From Mallotus nudiflorus (lineage: Eukaryota > Streptophyta > Magnoliopsida > Malpighiales > Euphorbiaceae), in assembly GCA_947683625.1 (NCBI GenBank), contig CANTUR010000039.1, positions 1,240,001 through 1,304,000 on the forward strand: a stretch of DNA of 64,000 nt, written 5' to 3'. The notes under the pieces are model-generated. The model was not told where the DNA came from, did not search any database, and saw only the letters and a list, made by a program, of their open reading frames with translations. Within the stretch, counting starts at the first letter, position 1. Every line of letters starts with the position of its first letter. Positions 47,434-58,948 of this stretch are shown piece after piece. A program made the position numbers and the translations under genes.

Positions 47434-47956
47434 CCCTTTAATTGAATATACAAAATAAAACTTGATCGAGAGATGGGTTGTATTGGATTTAAATAATAGC
47501 TTGTTAGATGCTTTCTTAGTTGAGAAACACTTAAGCAACTAATATTGATTAAGGGTTGGTGCTTAAACTGGGTTAATTAAACACTTGGTAGGTGAGAGCT
47601 TTAAATCTAAGAACGTCAATTTACTTGGTTAATCATAGGGTTGTCTTAGGAGGAAAGCCTATGATTCTTGAGAAACCCTCAAATTGGATTACGGTTAGGT
47701 ATGGATTAGCAGTTAATTGATCTTAAATAAAGGTTGAATTGGTAATAAGAACCCTAGGTCTCTAAAGTGATTGTTACTTCATTGTGATTTTTTTATGTTT
47801 TGTCTTAGTTTAATTTTTAGTTTAATTCAAAATACCCTTTTTCGTTGTTTAAACAAACAAACACAACTAGTATCATTGTAGTCAATTTGCAATCTCTATG
47901 GGATCGATATTTAATTACTACTTGTATGAATCCGTATACTTATGGAAACACCATCA
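47434..47956. other. Unassigned repeat fragment
   Basis: About 520 bp without coding potential. Its end, CAATCTCTATGGGATCGATA followed by TTAATTACTACTTG and GTATACTTATGG, resembles the 3' end of some plant gypsy LTRs (CTCTGTGGGATCGA...GTATACTTG). It may be a third family's LTR fragment caught between the two deletion ends. Confidence 0.3.
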
Positions 47957-49380
47957 ATCATGAGTCCTTGAAGTACCTCAAGAGGCTTCAATGGGGTGGA
48001 ATTCATTGAATCCTTTCCATACATCATTAAGTACAATAAAGGTAAAGAGAATGTGGTAGCTGATGCTTTGTCAAGAAGGTATACCTTAATCTCTAAACTT
48101 GATGCAAAATTATTAGGATTTGAGTTTATAAAATATCTTTATCATAATGACCATGATTTTGCTAATGTTTATGGGCATGTGAGAAAGGTGGTTTTGATAA
48201 ATTTTACATATTTAAGGGTTTTCTATTAGAGAAAATAAATTATGTGTGCCACAAAGTTCTTTGAGAGAGTTACTTATGAGAGAGGCACATAATAGGGGTT
48301 TCATAGGGGTATTTTAGGATTGAAAAGACATTAGATGTGTTAAGTGACCATTTCTTTTAGCCACACATGAAAAGGGATGTTAAGAGAATTTGTGAAAAGT
48401 GCATCAGTTGCAAATAAGTGAAATCCAAAGCAATGCCTCATGGTTTGTATACACCTTTTCTTTTACTAAATGAACATTGGGTAGACATTTCCATGGACTT
48501 TTTTTTTAGATTAGTTTTGAGATTACCTAGGTCAAAGGGGGGGGAGAATTTTTTTTTTTTTTGAGAGGTTTAGCAAGATGGCACATTTCATTCCAAGTCA
48601 TAAAATGAATGATGCAACCCATATTGCAAATCTCTTCTTTTAGGAGATTGTTCAGCTACATGGAGTTCTAAGAACAATTATGAGTGAACGTGATGTCAAG
48701 TTCTTAAGCCACTTTTAGAAGACCTTATGGGGAAATATGGGAACTAAACTCTTATACTCCATAACTTGTCATCCACAAACAGATGGATAAATAAAAGTGG
48801 TTAATAGAACTATATCAATATTATTAAGGGTTGTCATCTAAAAGAACTTGAAAATTAGGAAGAATGCTTGTTATATGTTGAATTTGCTTATGATAGGAGT
48901 GTACATGGTACCACCAACCATTCACCATTTGAAGTTGTATATAGGTTTAGTCCTTTGAAACCATTGGACTTATTACCATTACCTATAGAGATTGTGAATT
49001 TGGAAGGGAAGCAAAGAGCTAACTTTGTCAAATCTTTGCATGAGAAAGTTCATGCACAAATTGAGAACTACACACTCCAATATAAAAAGCAAAAAAACAA
49101 TGGAAGGAAGGAAGGAAGTCATATTTGAAATCGAAGATTGGATGTGGGTGCACTTAAGGAAAGAAATGTTTCCTAATCAAAGGAAATCAAAGCTAATGCT
49201 AAAAGGAGATGGTCCTTCTAATGTGCTACAACACATCACCAATAATGCCTATAAGCTATAACTACCTAGTGAGTATGGCAATGTTACTACCACTTGTAAT
49301 GTTTGTGACTTATCTTTATTTGATGCAGGTGATGATGAAGGAAATGATTCAAGGCTAAATCCACTTAAAGAAAGGGGGGA
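47957..49380 (+). pseudogene. CRM-like chromovirus, RNase H end to integrase (truncated, decayed)
   Basis: Begins abruptly at HESLKYL of RNase H, then MEFIESFPYIIKYNKGKENV with VADALSRR, the integrase zinc region, remnants of the core (VDISMDF-like, then QTDG with stops), LYVEFAYDRSVHGTTNHSPF, and the C-terminus (WMWVHLRKEMFPNQRKSKLM, DAGDDEGNDSRLNPLKE). It is a cousin of the element at 17-26 kb at roughly 80% by eye, with many more stops and shifts. It keeps CAA near 48250 and TGG near 49138 where the other copy has stops. A purine tract AAAGAAAGGGGGGA (49367-49380) precedes the LTR. Confidence 0.85.
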
Positions 49381-50317
49381 TGATGTAAATCCAAGCCTAA
49401 GTTCATGGCCCAATAACTTCCAAGTGAGAAATGATGCATTTAAAGTCTAAAAAGGTCCAATGAAAATATCAAAATCAAAGAAGTTACAAAAGGCTTTAAT
49501 TGGACTTATTCAAGACATATAGAAGGCCTAATACAAAAATATAATTCCAATCAATGAAGGACAAGTGGAGGCCTAAATAATTATGTTTACATTATCAAAT
49601 AAGTGGAAAATGCACTAATAACTAAGTTAGAACTTAATGCATTTTTTTAACATTTTTAGAAAGTTACAAAGAGTGTTAATGCAAGCAATAACACCCTTTT
49701 TACTTATCAAAAAACATTTTCTTAACTATTTGAACAAACTAATAATTTTCTTAACTATTTGAACAACCTAATAATTTAGTAAGAAACATATTTGAATGTA
49801 TTAACATTTGAGATTTAAACATTTACATCAAATACGGTTGTTGAGAATTATTTATTGCATTTAGTAGGAATAATTCAAGTTAAAGGATATAATTGTAAGA
49901 TATAATCCCATGTTTTAGTATCTAGAATAGGTGTATGTTCTTGGCTTTGTCTTTTATATAAACAAAGCCTTCCTTTTTGTAAGGCAGAATACATTTGAAT
50001 AAAATTGAATTTCTTTGGTAGGAAATTTACTTTTAAGTTCTTGTATCAACTTTGTGACTTATCAAGCATTATTTAGCTTGTGGCATCAAAATCCAAATAT
50101 TTGCCTTTTTCTTTATGGCATGGGAAGATTAAAAAGTCTAATTTGATATTTTATCCTTGCTAGTATAGGGGTGGATTAGTTTATCTCCATTCTTATCTTA
50201 ATTCTTGAATAGTCCTAAACATAAAAATTATTGGAGGGTGTTAGATTCTTCATCACAATTTATCATAGTTCTTAATCTAAATAGGAGTTTATATATTGTA
50301 ATTAATGATTTCCATCA
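49381..50317 (+). repeat. CRM-like chromovirus 3' LTR
   Basis: 937 bp, TGATGTAAATCCAAGCC to ...TGATTTCCATCA with inverted ends. TATA box TTATATAAAC at about 49954. It shares the beginning and end with the LTR family at 17127 but diverges in the middle (no 75-bp duplication). Being the 3' LTR of a 5'-truncated element, no TSD can be paired; CTAGT follows. Confidence 0.8.
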
Positions 50318-50329
50318 CTAGTAAAGCCA

Positions 50330-50976
50330 ACTTAAATCATTTTTTCATATTTGTAGACTTTAGGATCACTTCATTTAATTAACATCAATTAGACCTAAGC
50401 CCACTAATTTAAAGTCTTTTAATAAATTTATAGAATTATGCCATTCTTAGAATTAAAAAAAGTAGACTTAGGCTCATTTAATTTAAAATTAAAATAGGAA
50501 TTAGTTCCATTAGCTTTTAGGCTGACTTGTAAAATGAAATATGTAGATTTAGCTAACTTAATTAAAATATACATATATTAGACTAATTTAGGGACATTGC
50601 TTCTTATGTGAATTCAGTTCTTATATGCTTTTTCATAACTAGTTTCCTTGGAGTTAGATGAATGATAAATTAGGGCTTATATAAAATTACATATAATTAG
50701 AGAATAATCTAGTAATTAATAAGGTAATTCTAAATGAACATGAGACTAAAAGAAGTTGGTATTCCGTATCCAAAATCTCTTAGTTATGGTGCTAACTTTC
50801 TTTTAGAGTATCAAGTTACCACCACTCATCAGTTGTCCTAATTATTACCTTGGGTGGTGACTCCTCATCTCCATGCTATGTCTTTGTGACATAGTAGTAT
50901 GTTCTCTGAAGCCTTAAGCTCAAATAGTGTCACTGTTGTAATATACATGGGCAGGCACTAAACTCCACTGTCTACA
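50330..50976 (+). repeat. Inverted fragment of the Tat-like LTR
   Basis: This plus-strand block matches the last third of the Tat-like LTR, which otherwise lies in minus orientation: AGACTTAGGCTCATTTAATT, GACTAAAAGAAGTTGG, TATTACCTTGGGTGGTGACTCC and TCATCTCCATGCTATGTC, ending AACTCCACTGTCTACA. It is more diverged than copies A-C. No primer site follows it, so it is a truncated remnant of a separate, older insertion. Confidence 0.75.
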
Positions 50977-52030
50977 TAATGTTTAGTTTAAAAATATAAA
51001 TAAGTAGATAGATGCATGTAATTTTATGCAATTTTAGGGTTATTGCAATGAAAATTAAACAATTGCTAAAATGATAAAATATTTCTAAATATTGAGAAAA
51101 TAAGTAGAAATATATGGTTACATCACGGAATTGTAAAATGGAGGCTCTAACTTGAGAATGTGTATTCTTACTTTATTTGAATGTATTTTGATGCAAAGGA
51201 AGTGAAAATACTTATTTTCACATTGAAAGAGTATAAAAAATGCATGTTTAATGCAAGGATGATTTTGAATGAGTTGGGTGATAAATTTATTAAAAAATGA
51301 TGGAAAATGCGATTAAGATGCAGAATTAAAGTTTTCATCAAAAGTGTATTTTTATTGTTCACTGGATGCGTGCAAAATGCAAACACTATGTGAAAAATGA
51401 TGATTTTCACATAAGTTGTGAGAACTATGCAAAAACAAGTGCTATGACATGATTTTTATTGAAAAGATATGCAAAGGATGCGAAAGATGTTGTAAAGATG
51501 ATAAATTTTGTATTTTTGGGAATAAAGATGTATTTTCGATCCAAAAGATGATATTTTTATCAATACAATGCAACATAGTCATAAATGTACAAACTTTATC
51601 ATAAAAATATTATTTGTATAGTGAAAATGATGTAAATCTAATGTAAAGTTGATGTTTTCATGATTTTCACATTTTGGAGCTAAAGGATGCAAAATGACAA
51701 ATTATCATTAGCAAAATAAGATAGAGATTATTCAATCAATATGCAAATTACCACTATAATGATGCAATCACAATAATTTCTCAACTACTAGTGACAATAA
51801 AGTAAAAATGTAGTGCAAAAAAGTGAACATGTGAAAATGATTATCTAGTTCTCAGATTTAACTATACATTTTTTTAAATTTTTAAAATCTTTTGCTTCAC
51901 GTAGAGATTAAGTTGTCCTTATCAAGAGGTTTAAAATGATATGTAGAATGCTAATTCATGTACTTTTGAAGTGTGTTTGACAAAGGTGGGGCTTGGTTTG
52001 GTTAGGAACGGTCTAAAAATCTTAGGAGAA
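50977..52030. other. Unassigned AT-rich sequence
   Basis: No credible gene. 51170-51680 has many repeated short words (AAAATGATGATTTTCAC, GATGCAAAAT) that look like an old degenerate repeat. The last part (51900-52030) is contiguous, across the nested insertion, with LTR-like sequence from 54472 on. Confidence 0.4.
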
Positions 52031-52808
52031 TGATACAAACCCACTAGAAGACCTGCTCTAGGACCCCGTTCAACATGAACCCAAACCCATGCTCTCAAGG
52101 AAAGTTCAAATCAAGTTCCAATTCAGACATAGAGAACCTTCACCTCATGTTTAGTTAGTCCAAACAACCAAAGCTATATAAAAACTTTAACCTTTTGAAC
52201 AATAACAAACAAGCAACAAAGGTTATTAAAAAGACGCCACAATCTACTGTCTAAAAGATAGATTGATAAGTCACAAAGGTTGTCACATGGTTAACCACCA
52301 AGTAACCAAAGAGAATCCTCTCTAAATTTTATTAATCATCCATGATTGTATATCCTCTAGGTTACATAAAATAAGGCCTTTATATAGGCTTAAAGAAACC
52401 CTAAATAAAACCTAATTAATATCCTAACTAAACAAGAAAACAAAATCCTTCTTAAATAAGAAAATATAATTCTACTTAAATAAGAAAATATAATCCTAAT
52501 TAAATTCGAATTTACTTATTCAGCACATTGTAGCACACTTTTCAATACAATGATGGCCGAATTAACTTAAGCCCAAAACATAAAAGTTATAGTCCTTGTT
52601 GTTATCTTTCAGCATCATCTTGAATCACTTCATTTGGATCTATATTGAGTGAGATACATCCCATTTACTGATGTATATTCAGTCTGCCCAGTATTATTCA
52701 CGATCTGATAATCTTTCATAATTTTAGCTCAGGCATAAAGCCGAATTAACTTTATATATCTTCACCAAAGTTGTATATCTCTTTCTTATCTTTCAACAGC
52801 CTCTTGAA

Positions 52809-53015
52809 TCATCTCAATAAGAGTTTTGTAGAGTGATTTATAAGCAAAATACTAAAGCATGCTACACAAAATACGAATTTATGCGAATTGCTCTTTTCTT
52901 GAATGAATGTTGCCTTATTAGCATGAACAAATCTTGAAATCTTCCTCTTTGGAGCTAGGATCACATCATTCTCCCTTTCTTCAAAAAGATTTGTCCTCAA
53001 ATCTTTGTCTTCCAT
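52809..53015 (-). pseudogene. Chromovirus polyprotein tail
   Basis: EDKDLRTNLFEERENDV in minus sense matches the end of the chromovirus polyprotein (DLRTNPFE.RGNYV at 25127-25165). It runs through the tract GAAGAAAGGGAGAA into the LTR (APKRKISRFVHANK). It identifies the compact element as a relative of the CRM-like group. It has no catalytic part; the upstream polyprotein is gone. Confidence 0.8.
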
Positions 53016-53534
53016 GCAACTGAATTTTTTTTTTATTATTTAAGAAAGACTCAAGAACATCACACAAGAAAAAAAATAAAGAAATTTTAAATAGACTAAA
53101 AAAAAATTCAAGACATATATTTTTTTTAACTTATAAATAAAAAAATAAATTTAAAATCCTAAAAATTGAAAAATAAAAAAAATGAAAGGTAGAAGATTAG
53201 TAACCTTAAACCCTTTTTGTATCAACCAACTAAAACCTTAGGTATATCAAACCTAAGACCCTTCGTTACAAATTGATCAAATCAAACTTAAGGTATAAAA
53301 TCTAATTGATACGACCAACTAAAACCTTAGGTATATCAAAACTAAGACCCTTTGTTACAAATCATTCAATTAAATCAATCTAATACCAACCAAATCAAAA
53401 ATCATAAAAAAAAACATATTTATTTTTTTGACACAAATAGAAAAACTTTAAAACTATAATATTTAAAAAGTAAATTAAGGATACGTAGAATTGAATTGAA
53501 CAAAACCTGATTTGAGCCAAGCTCTGATACCAAG
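52969..53534 (-). other. Internal region of the compact element
   Basis: 566 bp, A/T-rich. It includes an approximately 120-bp tandem duplication (CCAACTAAAACCTTAGGTAT at about 53224 and 53314, each followed by AAGACCCTT.GTTACAAAT). It runs from the polypurine tract (right after 52968) to the primer site (53532). No open frame of note besides the polyprotein tail. Confidence 0.8.
53513..53532 (-). promoter_or_regulatory. Primer-binding site, initiator Met tRNA
   Basis: Minus-strand TGGTATCAGAGCTTGGCTCA, two bases from the LTR; canonical and undamaged. Confidence 0.9.
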
Positions 53535-54476
53535 TAATACGAACCCACTAGACGACCTGCTCTAGGAACCCGTTCAACATGAACCCAAACCCACGCTCTC
53601 AAGGAAAGTTCAAATCAAGTTCCAATTCAGACATAGAGAACCTTCACCTCATGTTTAGTTAGTCCAAACAACCAAAGCTATATAAAAACTTTAACCTTTT
53701 GAACAATAACAAACAAGCAACAAAGGTTATTAAAAAGACACCACAATCTACTGTCTGAAAGATAGATTGATAAGTCACAAAGGTTGTCACATGGTTAACC
53801 ACCAAGTAACCAAAGAGAATCCTCTCTAAATTTTATTAATCATCCATGATTGTATATCCTCTAGGTTACATAAAATAAGGCCTTTATATAGGCTTAAAGA
53901 AACCCTAAATAAAACCTAATTAATATCCTAACTAAACAAGAAAACAAAATCCTTCTTAAATAAGAAAATATAATTCTACTTAAATAAGAAAATATAATCC
54001 TAATTAAATTCGGATTTACTTATTCAGCACATTGTAGCACACTTTTCAATACAATGATGGCCGAATTAACTTAAGCCCAAAACATAACAGTTGTAGTCCT
54101 TGTTGTTATCTTTCAGCAGCATCTTGAATCACTTCATTTGGATCTATATTGAGTGAGATACATCCCATTTACTGATGTATATTCAGTCTGCCCAGTATTA
54201 TTCACGATCTATAATCTTTCATAATTTTAGCTCAGGAATAAAGCCGAATTAACTTTAGATATCTTCACTAAAGTTTTAGATATCTTTCTTATCTTTCAAC
54301 AACCTCTTGAATCATCTCAATACGAGTTTTGTACAGTTATTTATGAGCAAAATACTAAAGCATGCTACACAAAATACGAATTTATGCGAATTGCTCTTTT
54401 CTTGAATGAACGTTGCCTTATTAGCATGAACAAATCTTGAAATCTTCCTCTTTGGAGCTAGGATCACATCAGAGAA

Positions 54477-55095
54477 TGAGTAAAAGAGGTTAGATATGTG
54501 AGATATGGGTTTCTATAGTCTTCAAATTGGTACTATTTTAGTATATTTTTGTCACCCTTTAAAATGGGGTGTGAAAGGTCTTATTTATAGGCAAAAGAGG
54601 TGTTTTGTGCATTGGGCGCATGACATGTGTAGAGGGTACATGTGACGTGATGGTGCATGCCACACACAAGGCACATAGACCATATGCTCAAGGCACATGT
54701 CACACTCCCTTCGGGTGCACCAATGTGATTTGGCACTCTCGGGGCAATTTTGGCAAGGTTGGGGAAATTTTGAGGTTCTCTAACCTTTTTGACACGTTCA
54801 TGATGTTTTATTTTGAGGAATCATGCCTCAATCTTATGAGACAAGCATCGAACTAATAAGTTGCACGTCTGCTTGAAACGTTCATTTCACCTTTCTAGAA
54901 GTTTGAATTTCATAAAATTGAGACTTGACTTAATGATTTCGAGTCCAACTTGTCATCCTAGAAGTCTATTATAGGATTTTTGACTATCTTTAAATTTTCG
55001 CATGCTTTAGAGGTGGTATGAATTGAATGGACTTTTTTCATCATTTTCATTATCGAACCTTTTTGGGGACAGTCAAAACTTGATGTATAATAGTT
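54477..55095 (+). repeat. Probable gypsy LTR fragment
   Basis: Contains a promoter-like CTTATTTATAGGCAAAAGAGG (54580-54600) and ends with TTTTTGGGGACAGTCAAAAC then TTGATGTATAATAG. This resembles the end of plant gypsy LTRs (GGGGAC..CAAAATTTGGTGTC). With 51900-52030 it was one sequence before the compact element inserted. It probably belongs to the Tat-type pol that follows, but no second LTR copy is visible. Confidence 0.4.
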
Positions 55096-55588
55096 CTTCA
55101 AATTGAAAGGGTTCTAGTAGAATTTGAGTAGTTCCTAAGAAGCATTTCCAAAGGAACTAATGGCACATAGTTCAATATAAGAAGTTCCCATAGCCTCTCA
55201 CAAAAGGATACTCAAAAGACAAAGAGTTATAGAGAGGAGAATAGAGGAATTGAAACTTTCTCCATAGAAATCCAAGTTCTGAAGAAAGGCAACTAAGGAT
55301 GAAGATGTTAAGGAGGAAAAAGAGCATGTAACAGATGCAATGGATGAAATTGAGTTTGTTGTAAGTTCTAAAGAAGCAGGTTTTGTGAAAATGTTTGGTT
55401 TACTAGTTGGAAATATTTCTATAAATTTAAATTGTGCTACTGCTTTTGTTATTCTGCCTTCTATTTTTAGGGCCTAAGAAGCAAAAGATCATGTGATAGA
55501 GATTCAATATAAATTTGTTCAGTCTAAAGAAACTTTAAATGCAAATGATGCAGTAGAGAATGATTCTCTAGGAGGAGTTACCATTTAG
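55096..55588 (+). pseudogene. Gypsy gag-protease linker remnant
   Basis: Broken frame with acidic and basic stretches (EDVKEEKEHVTDAMDEIEFV) and a segment leading into protease (NANDAVENDSLGGVTI). Too degraded to place domains; read as the end of gag or the spacer before PR. Confidence 0.45.
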
Positions 55589-56026
55589 GTGCTGAAATGC
55601 AGTGGACCAAAAAGGGTAATATTAGAGAAACCCTTAGTAGATATGATAAGGCATATCATGCCTCTCTACACCAGGGCTCACTTGAATGGAAAGTCAATGT
55701 CTCCAGTGCTTGTTGATGATGGGTCTACAGTGAATATAATTCCTTCTAGAATGTTAAATATGTTAGGAAGGACTGAGGAGGATCTCATCCTTACAGATGT
55801 CACTATGTCTACTTTTACTAAAGAGTTCATTACAGTCATTAGTGTTCTACCAATGGAGGTCATTATGGGAAGTAAGACATCTCTTACTACATTTTTTGTT
55901 ATGAACTCCTCTGCTAATTATAATGTTTTATTAGGAAGGGACTATATACATGCCAATAGATTGTCCTTTCTTCTTTTTATCAATTTTTTTAAATTTTGGA
56001 AGGGTGATGATGTAGAGGTTTTTTAG
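55589..56026 (+). pseudogene. Tat-type gypsy protease
   Basis: 145-residue open frame. HIMPLYTRAHLNGKSMSPVL precedes the active-site LVDDGSTVNIIP (catalytic Asp at residue 43), then LGRTEEDLILTDVTMSTFT and NYNVLLGRDYIHANRLS, then FWKGDDVEVF. The WIHAN and FWxGDEVEVV phrases are typical of Tat/Ogre-type proteases, as far as I recall the family. It is unlike the chromovirus proteases in this window (DSGSCTNVAS). The frame closes at a TAG where the family reads on. Confidence 0.8.
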
Positions 56027-57945
56027 GTTGATCCATTTCCTTTTAGTATTCATTCAAATTCAGTGGAGGCTAGATATTACGATGTAGAGTTTAGACCTAT
56101 CTAGTTTTTAGGAAAGAGAAAAAATGGAGAACCAAAGTCTTTCTACATGTCAAGAAGTGACAATAGCTAGAAACAAGTTAAAGCTTTTGTTAATCTAACT
56201 GCTATCATGCCTTATAAGTCAATAGTACATGAGCCCATTATTGAGCTCTTAGATGACTAAGTACAATCATGAATAGTTGGCGATAGCTGCAGCCACCATT
56301 TTTTGAGATCAAATGCAATAAATGTATAATAGATTTAAGATGGAGAACTTGGAAGTAAATGGTGCATAAGTCATTTTTGAAGAAGATCTTAAAGAATTAG
56401 AAGACCAAGAAGAGATACAAATGGAAGATTTACAAGAAGCTCCACCAAAATTTGAAGACAGTGCTAGAAGTAACATGTCCATTAGAGGAAGTCAATTTAG
56501 GTACTTTAAAGGAACCAAGAATAACTTATGTTAGTTCTCTATTACATGATTATTTAAGAAGACAAATTATGGAGGTTCTTAAGGAGTTTCAATACTATTT
56601 TGCATGGAGTTATAATGAAATATTTGGTCTGAAGAGACTCTTGGTGGAGCACCAACTACTAATTAAACCATAGTTCAAACCTCATCGACAATCACCTAGA
56701 AGGATGTCAAATGAAGTGGAAATCAAGTTTAAAAAGGAAATTGAAAAGCTGCTTAAGGCCAAATTTATAAGCCCTACAAGGTATGCTCAACGGCTAATAA
56801 ATATTGTTCCTATTGTCAAAAAGAATGGGAAATTATGTGTTTGTATTAATTTTAGGGATCTTAATGATGCTATTTTGAAGGATGTATATACGATGCCTAT
56901 AGTAGAATACCAATAGATGCCACTATTGGAAATGAGTTGTTGTCATTAGTTGATGGTTTCTCTGGCTATAACCATATCATGAAAGCTAAAAATATGCATA
57001 AAATGTATTTTAGATGCCCAGGAGCTATGGGGAATTTTGAATGGCTTATGATGCCATTTGGCATCAAAATCACAAGAGCCACCTATCAAAGAGTAATAAA
57101 TGTTATATTTCATGGTATGATAGGGAATCATAATGAGGTTTATGTATGACATAATAATTAAATCAAAGAAAGTTATAGATCACACAGAGCACCTAAGGGA
57201 GACCTTTAAGAGAATGAGAGCTCACTGTTTAAAACTTAACCCCTTTAAGTGTGCTTTTGGTGTGCAAGTAGGGAACTTTTTGGGTTTACTAGTCCACGTG
57301 AGAGGTGTAGAGATTGACAAAAACAAAGCCAGAGTAGTGATGGAGGCTAAACCACCCAAAATAAGAAAGAGCTACATAAATTCCTTGGGCAAGTGAACTA
57401 TCAAAGGCAATTTATTTCAAATCTAACAAGAAAAACAAATGAGTTCTTTAGACTATTAAAGATAAAAAGGAGTTCCAATGGCAAAAGAATCATTAAAAGG
57501 CATTTGACAAAATCAAAGAGTACTTTTCAAAACCTCTTGTATTGATGCCTCCTAGAAAACGTTATCCTCTTAAACTCTATATCTTGACTACTTATGAATC
57601 TATAAGATGTTTGTTAGCACAAAATAACTTAGGAGGACATTAGCAAGCCATTTATTAAGTATAACCTTAACTTCAGTTGAGATAAATTTTTCTCCAATAG
57701 AGAAATTGTGTCTGGCTTTATAGTTTGCATACTATAAATAAAAACATCATATGATTCAACAAAGGGTTTATGTAGTGTCATAGATAAACTTGATTAAGTT
57801 CATATTGAATAGACTGGTTATCTTAGGGAGAATTGGGAAATGGTCTCTAGCCTTTACAGAATTTACAGTAATTTAATTTCCTACAAAATATGTGAAATGA
57901 TAGGCATTAGCATATCTTTTAGTAGATCAACCATCATTAGAAATT
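56027..57945 (+). pseudogene. Tat-type gypsy RT-RNase H, heavily broken
   Basis: A charged linker is followed by RT in pieces: FAWSYNEIFGL, FISPTRYAQRLINIVPIVKK, NGKLCVCINFRDLNDAILKD, ELLSLVDGFSGYNH (after a frameshift near 56915), WLMMPFGIKITRATYQR. The YVDD catalytic box is destroyed by a frameshift at about 57145, with DIIIKSKKVIDHTEHLRETF continuing in another frame. RNase H is visible only as scraps (AFDKIKEYFSKPLVLMPP; EKLCLAL..FA). No integrase follows; sequence changes to a chromovirus LTR near 57996. It may be the missing pol half of the gypsy whose gag lies at 4.9-8.2 kb, but that cannot be shown here. Confidence 0.75.
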
Positions 57946-57996
57946 AAGAATGAAGAGAGGCCAGATCTTTAGGTATGGTGTGGAGATTCTACCCTA

Positions 57997-58933
57997 TTAT
58001 GTAACCAAGGTACCAAGCAAGCCAATCAAAATAATTAATCATTCTTATTATAAAGGACCAATGATAAGAGTAAGGTCCAAGAAGTTTAAACAATCATTAA
58101 CTTCATTTGTTATTTATTTTATGAGCAAAATTGTGGATTCAACCTCAAGTGCAAGCATGGAGCTGAGTGATGAAGAATTCAAGCTAGTTAGCTTAATTTC
58201 ATATTTTGAGTTTTGGTAGCATGCTTCAATACTTTGGCCATAACTTTTGCTACAGATGTTTGATTGAGGTGATTCAAAATGTTATAGAAAGCTAAGATAA
58301 AGAACCATTTTGGTAATTTGATAATCTTCATTCAAACATGGCTGTGATAAAAATTTGACATAGCCATGTTTGATTTGAGCTCTGTCCAACTTTGTCAACA
58401 CCACCGTGTCTCTTCTTAATATAGCTATGTCTGAGAGTAATTTTTCACAACATTTTGGGGCACACATCCATGTCACTGTTTAACATAGTTGTGTGCATCA
58501 TTAGGCTAGAATTCCTTATTTTATTAGGGTTTCCTTTTTTATGTTTTGGAAATTTATTTATTTCCAACTTTGTTCATACTTAGGTTTTCTTTATAAATAG
58601 TCGTCTTTGGGCTATAAACAAGTGGTTGTTAAATTTTCATCAATTAAGTGATATTTTTCTCAACTTTGTTCTTTTGAAACTTTGTAAGTTTGCTTGGATT
58701 ATTTCACTTCTACCTTTCACTACAATTGCTAGGTTAGATTAAACTTATGATTATGTGATTGTTCATCTATTAAAAGCTAAGAAGTGTCTTACTTCAATCT
58801 AAAAAGTATCTTACTTCAATCTAAAAAGTAAGGGGTTTAGTGCCATCAACACAACCTATCCTTGATGATCCTTGGAATAATATTTAAAGTTGGATGTGTG
58901 TTCTATCTTAATTTTATGTAGGGTTTGTATTAG
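57997..58933 (+). repeat. CRM-like chromovirus 5' LTR (subfamily a)
   Basis: About 937 bp between TTATGTAACCAAGGTACCAA and the primer site at 58936. The beginning codes for a polyprotein tail (YKGPMIRVRSKKFKQS), matching the GPMTRARxKxFK tail of the other LTRs. Promoter TTTATAAATAG near 58590. The middle has several near-palindromes such as TTTGACATAGCCATGTTTGA (58356-58375). Termini are decayed and a TSD cannot be read. Confidence 0.65.
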
Positions 58934-58935
58934 TT

Positions 58936-58948
58936 TGGTATCAGAGCC
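58936..58948 (+). promoter_or_regulatory. Primer-binding site, initiator Met tRNA
   Basis: TGGTATCAGAGCC directly follows the LTR; canonical. Confidence 0.85.

Larger units (their letters stand above)
52031..54471 (-). mobile_element. Compact deletion derivative of a chromovirus, complete with TSD
   Basis: Two direct repeats, 52031-52968 (938 bp) and 53535-54471 (937 bp), differ at only about two dozen positions by eye. In minus sense they start TGATGTGATCCTAGC and end ...GGTTTGTATCA (left copy) or TTA (right copy). A perfect GAGAA duplication flanks the whole (52026-52030, 54472-54476). The 566-bp internal part keeps a primer site and polypurine tract but no gag or pol. It therefore moved using another element's enzymes, or lost its middle after insertion. 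TATA box (TATATAAAGGCC, minus) near 52375 and its equivalent near 53880. Confidence 0.9.

Noticed and set aside
51168..51410. 80-codon minus-strand frame
   Set aside because: Phe/Ile/Asn-rich reading of AT-rich degenerate DNA; no family resemblance.
54605..54856. 83-codon plus-strand frame with several Cys and His
   Set aside because: Located downstream of an LTR promoter-like sequence in non-coding LTR context; Cys and His spacing fits no zinc-finger pattern.
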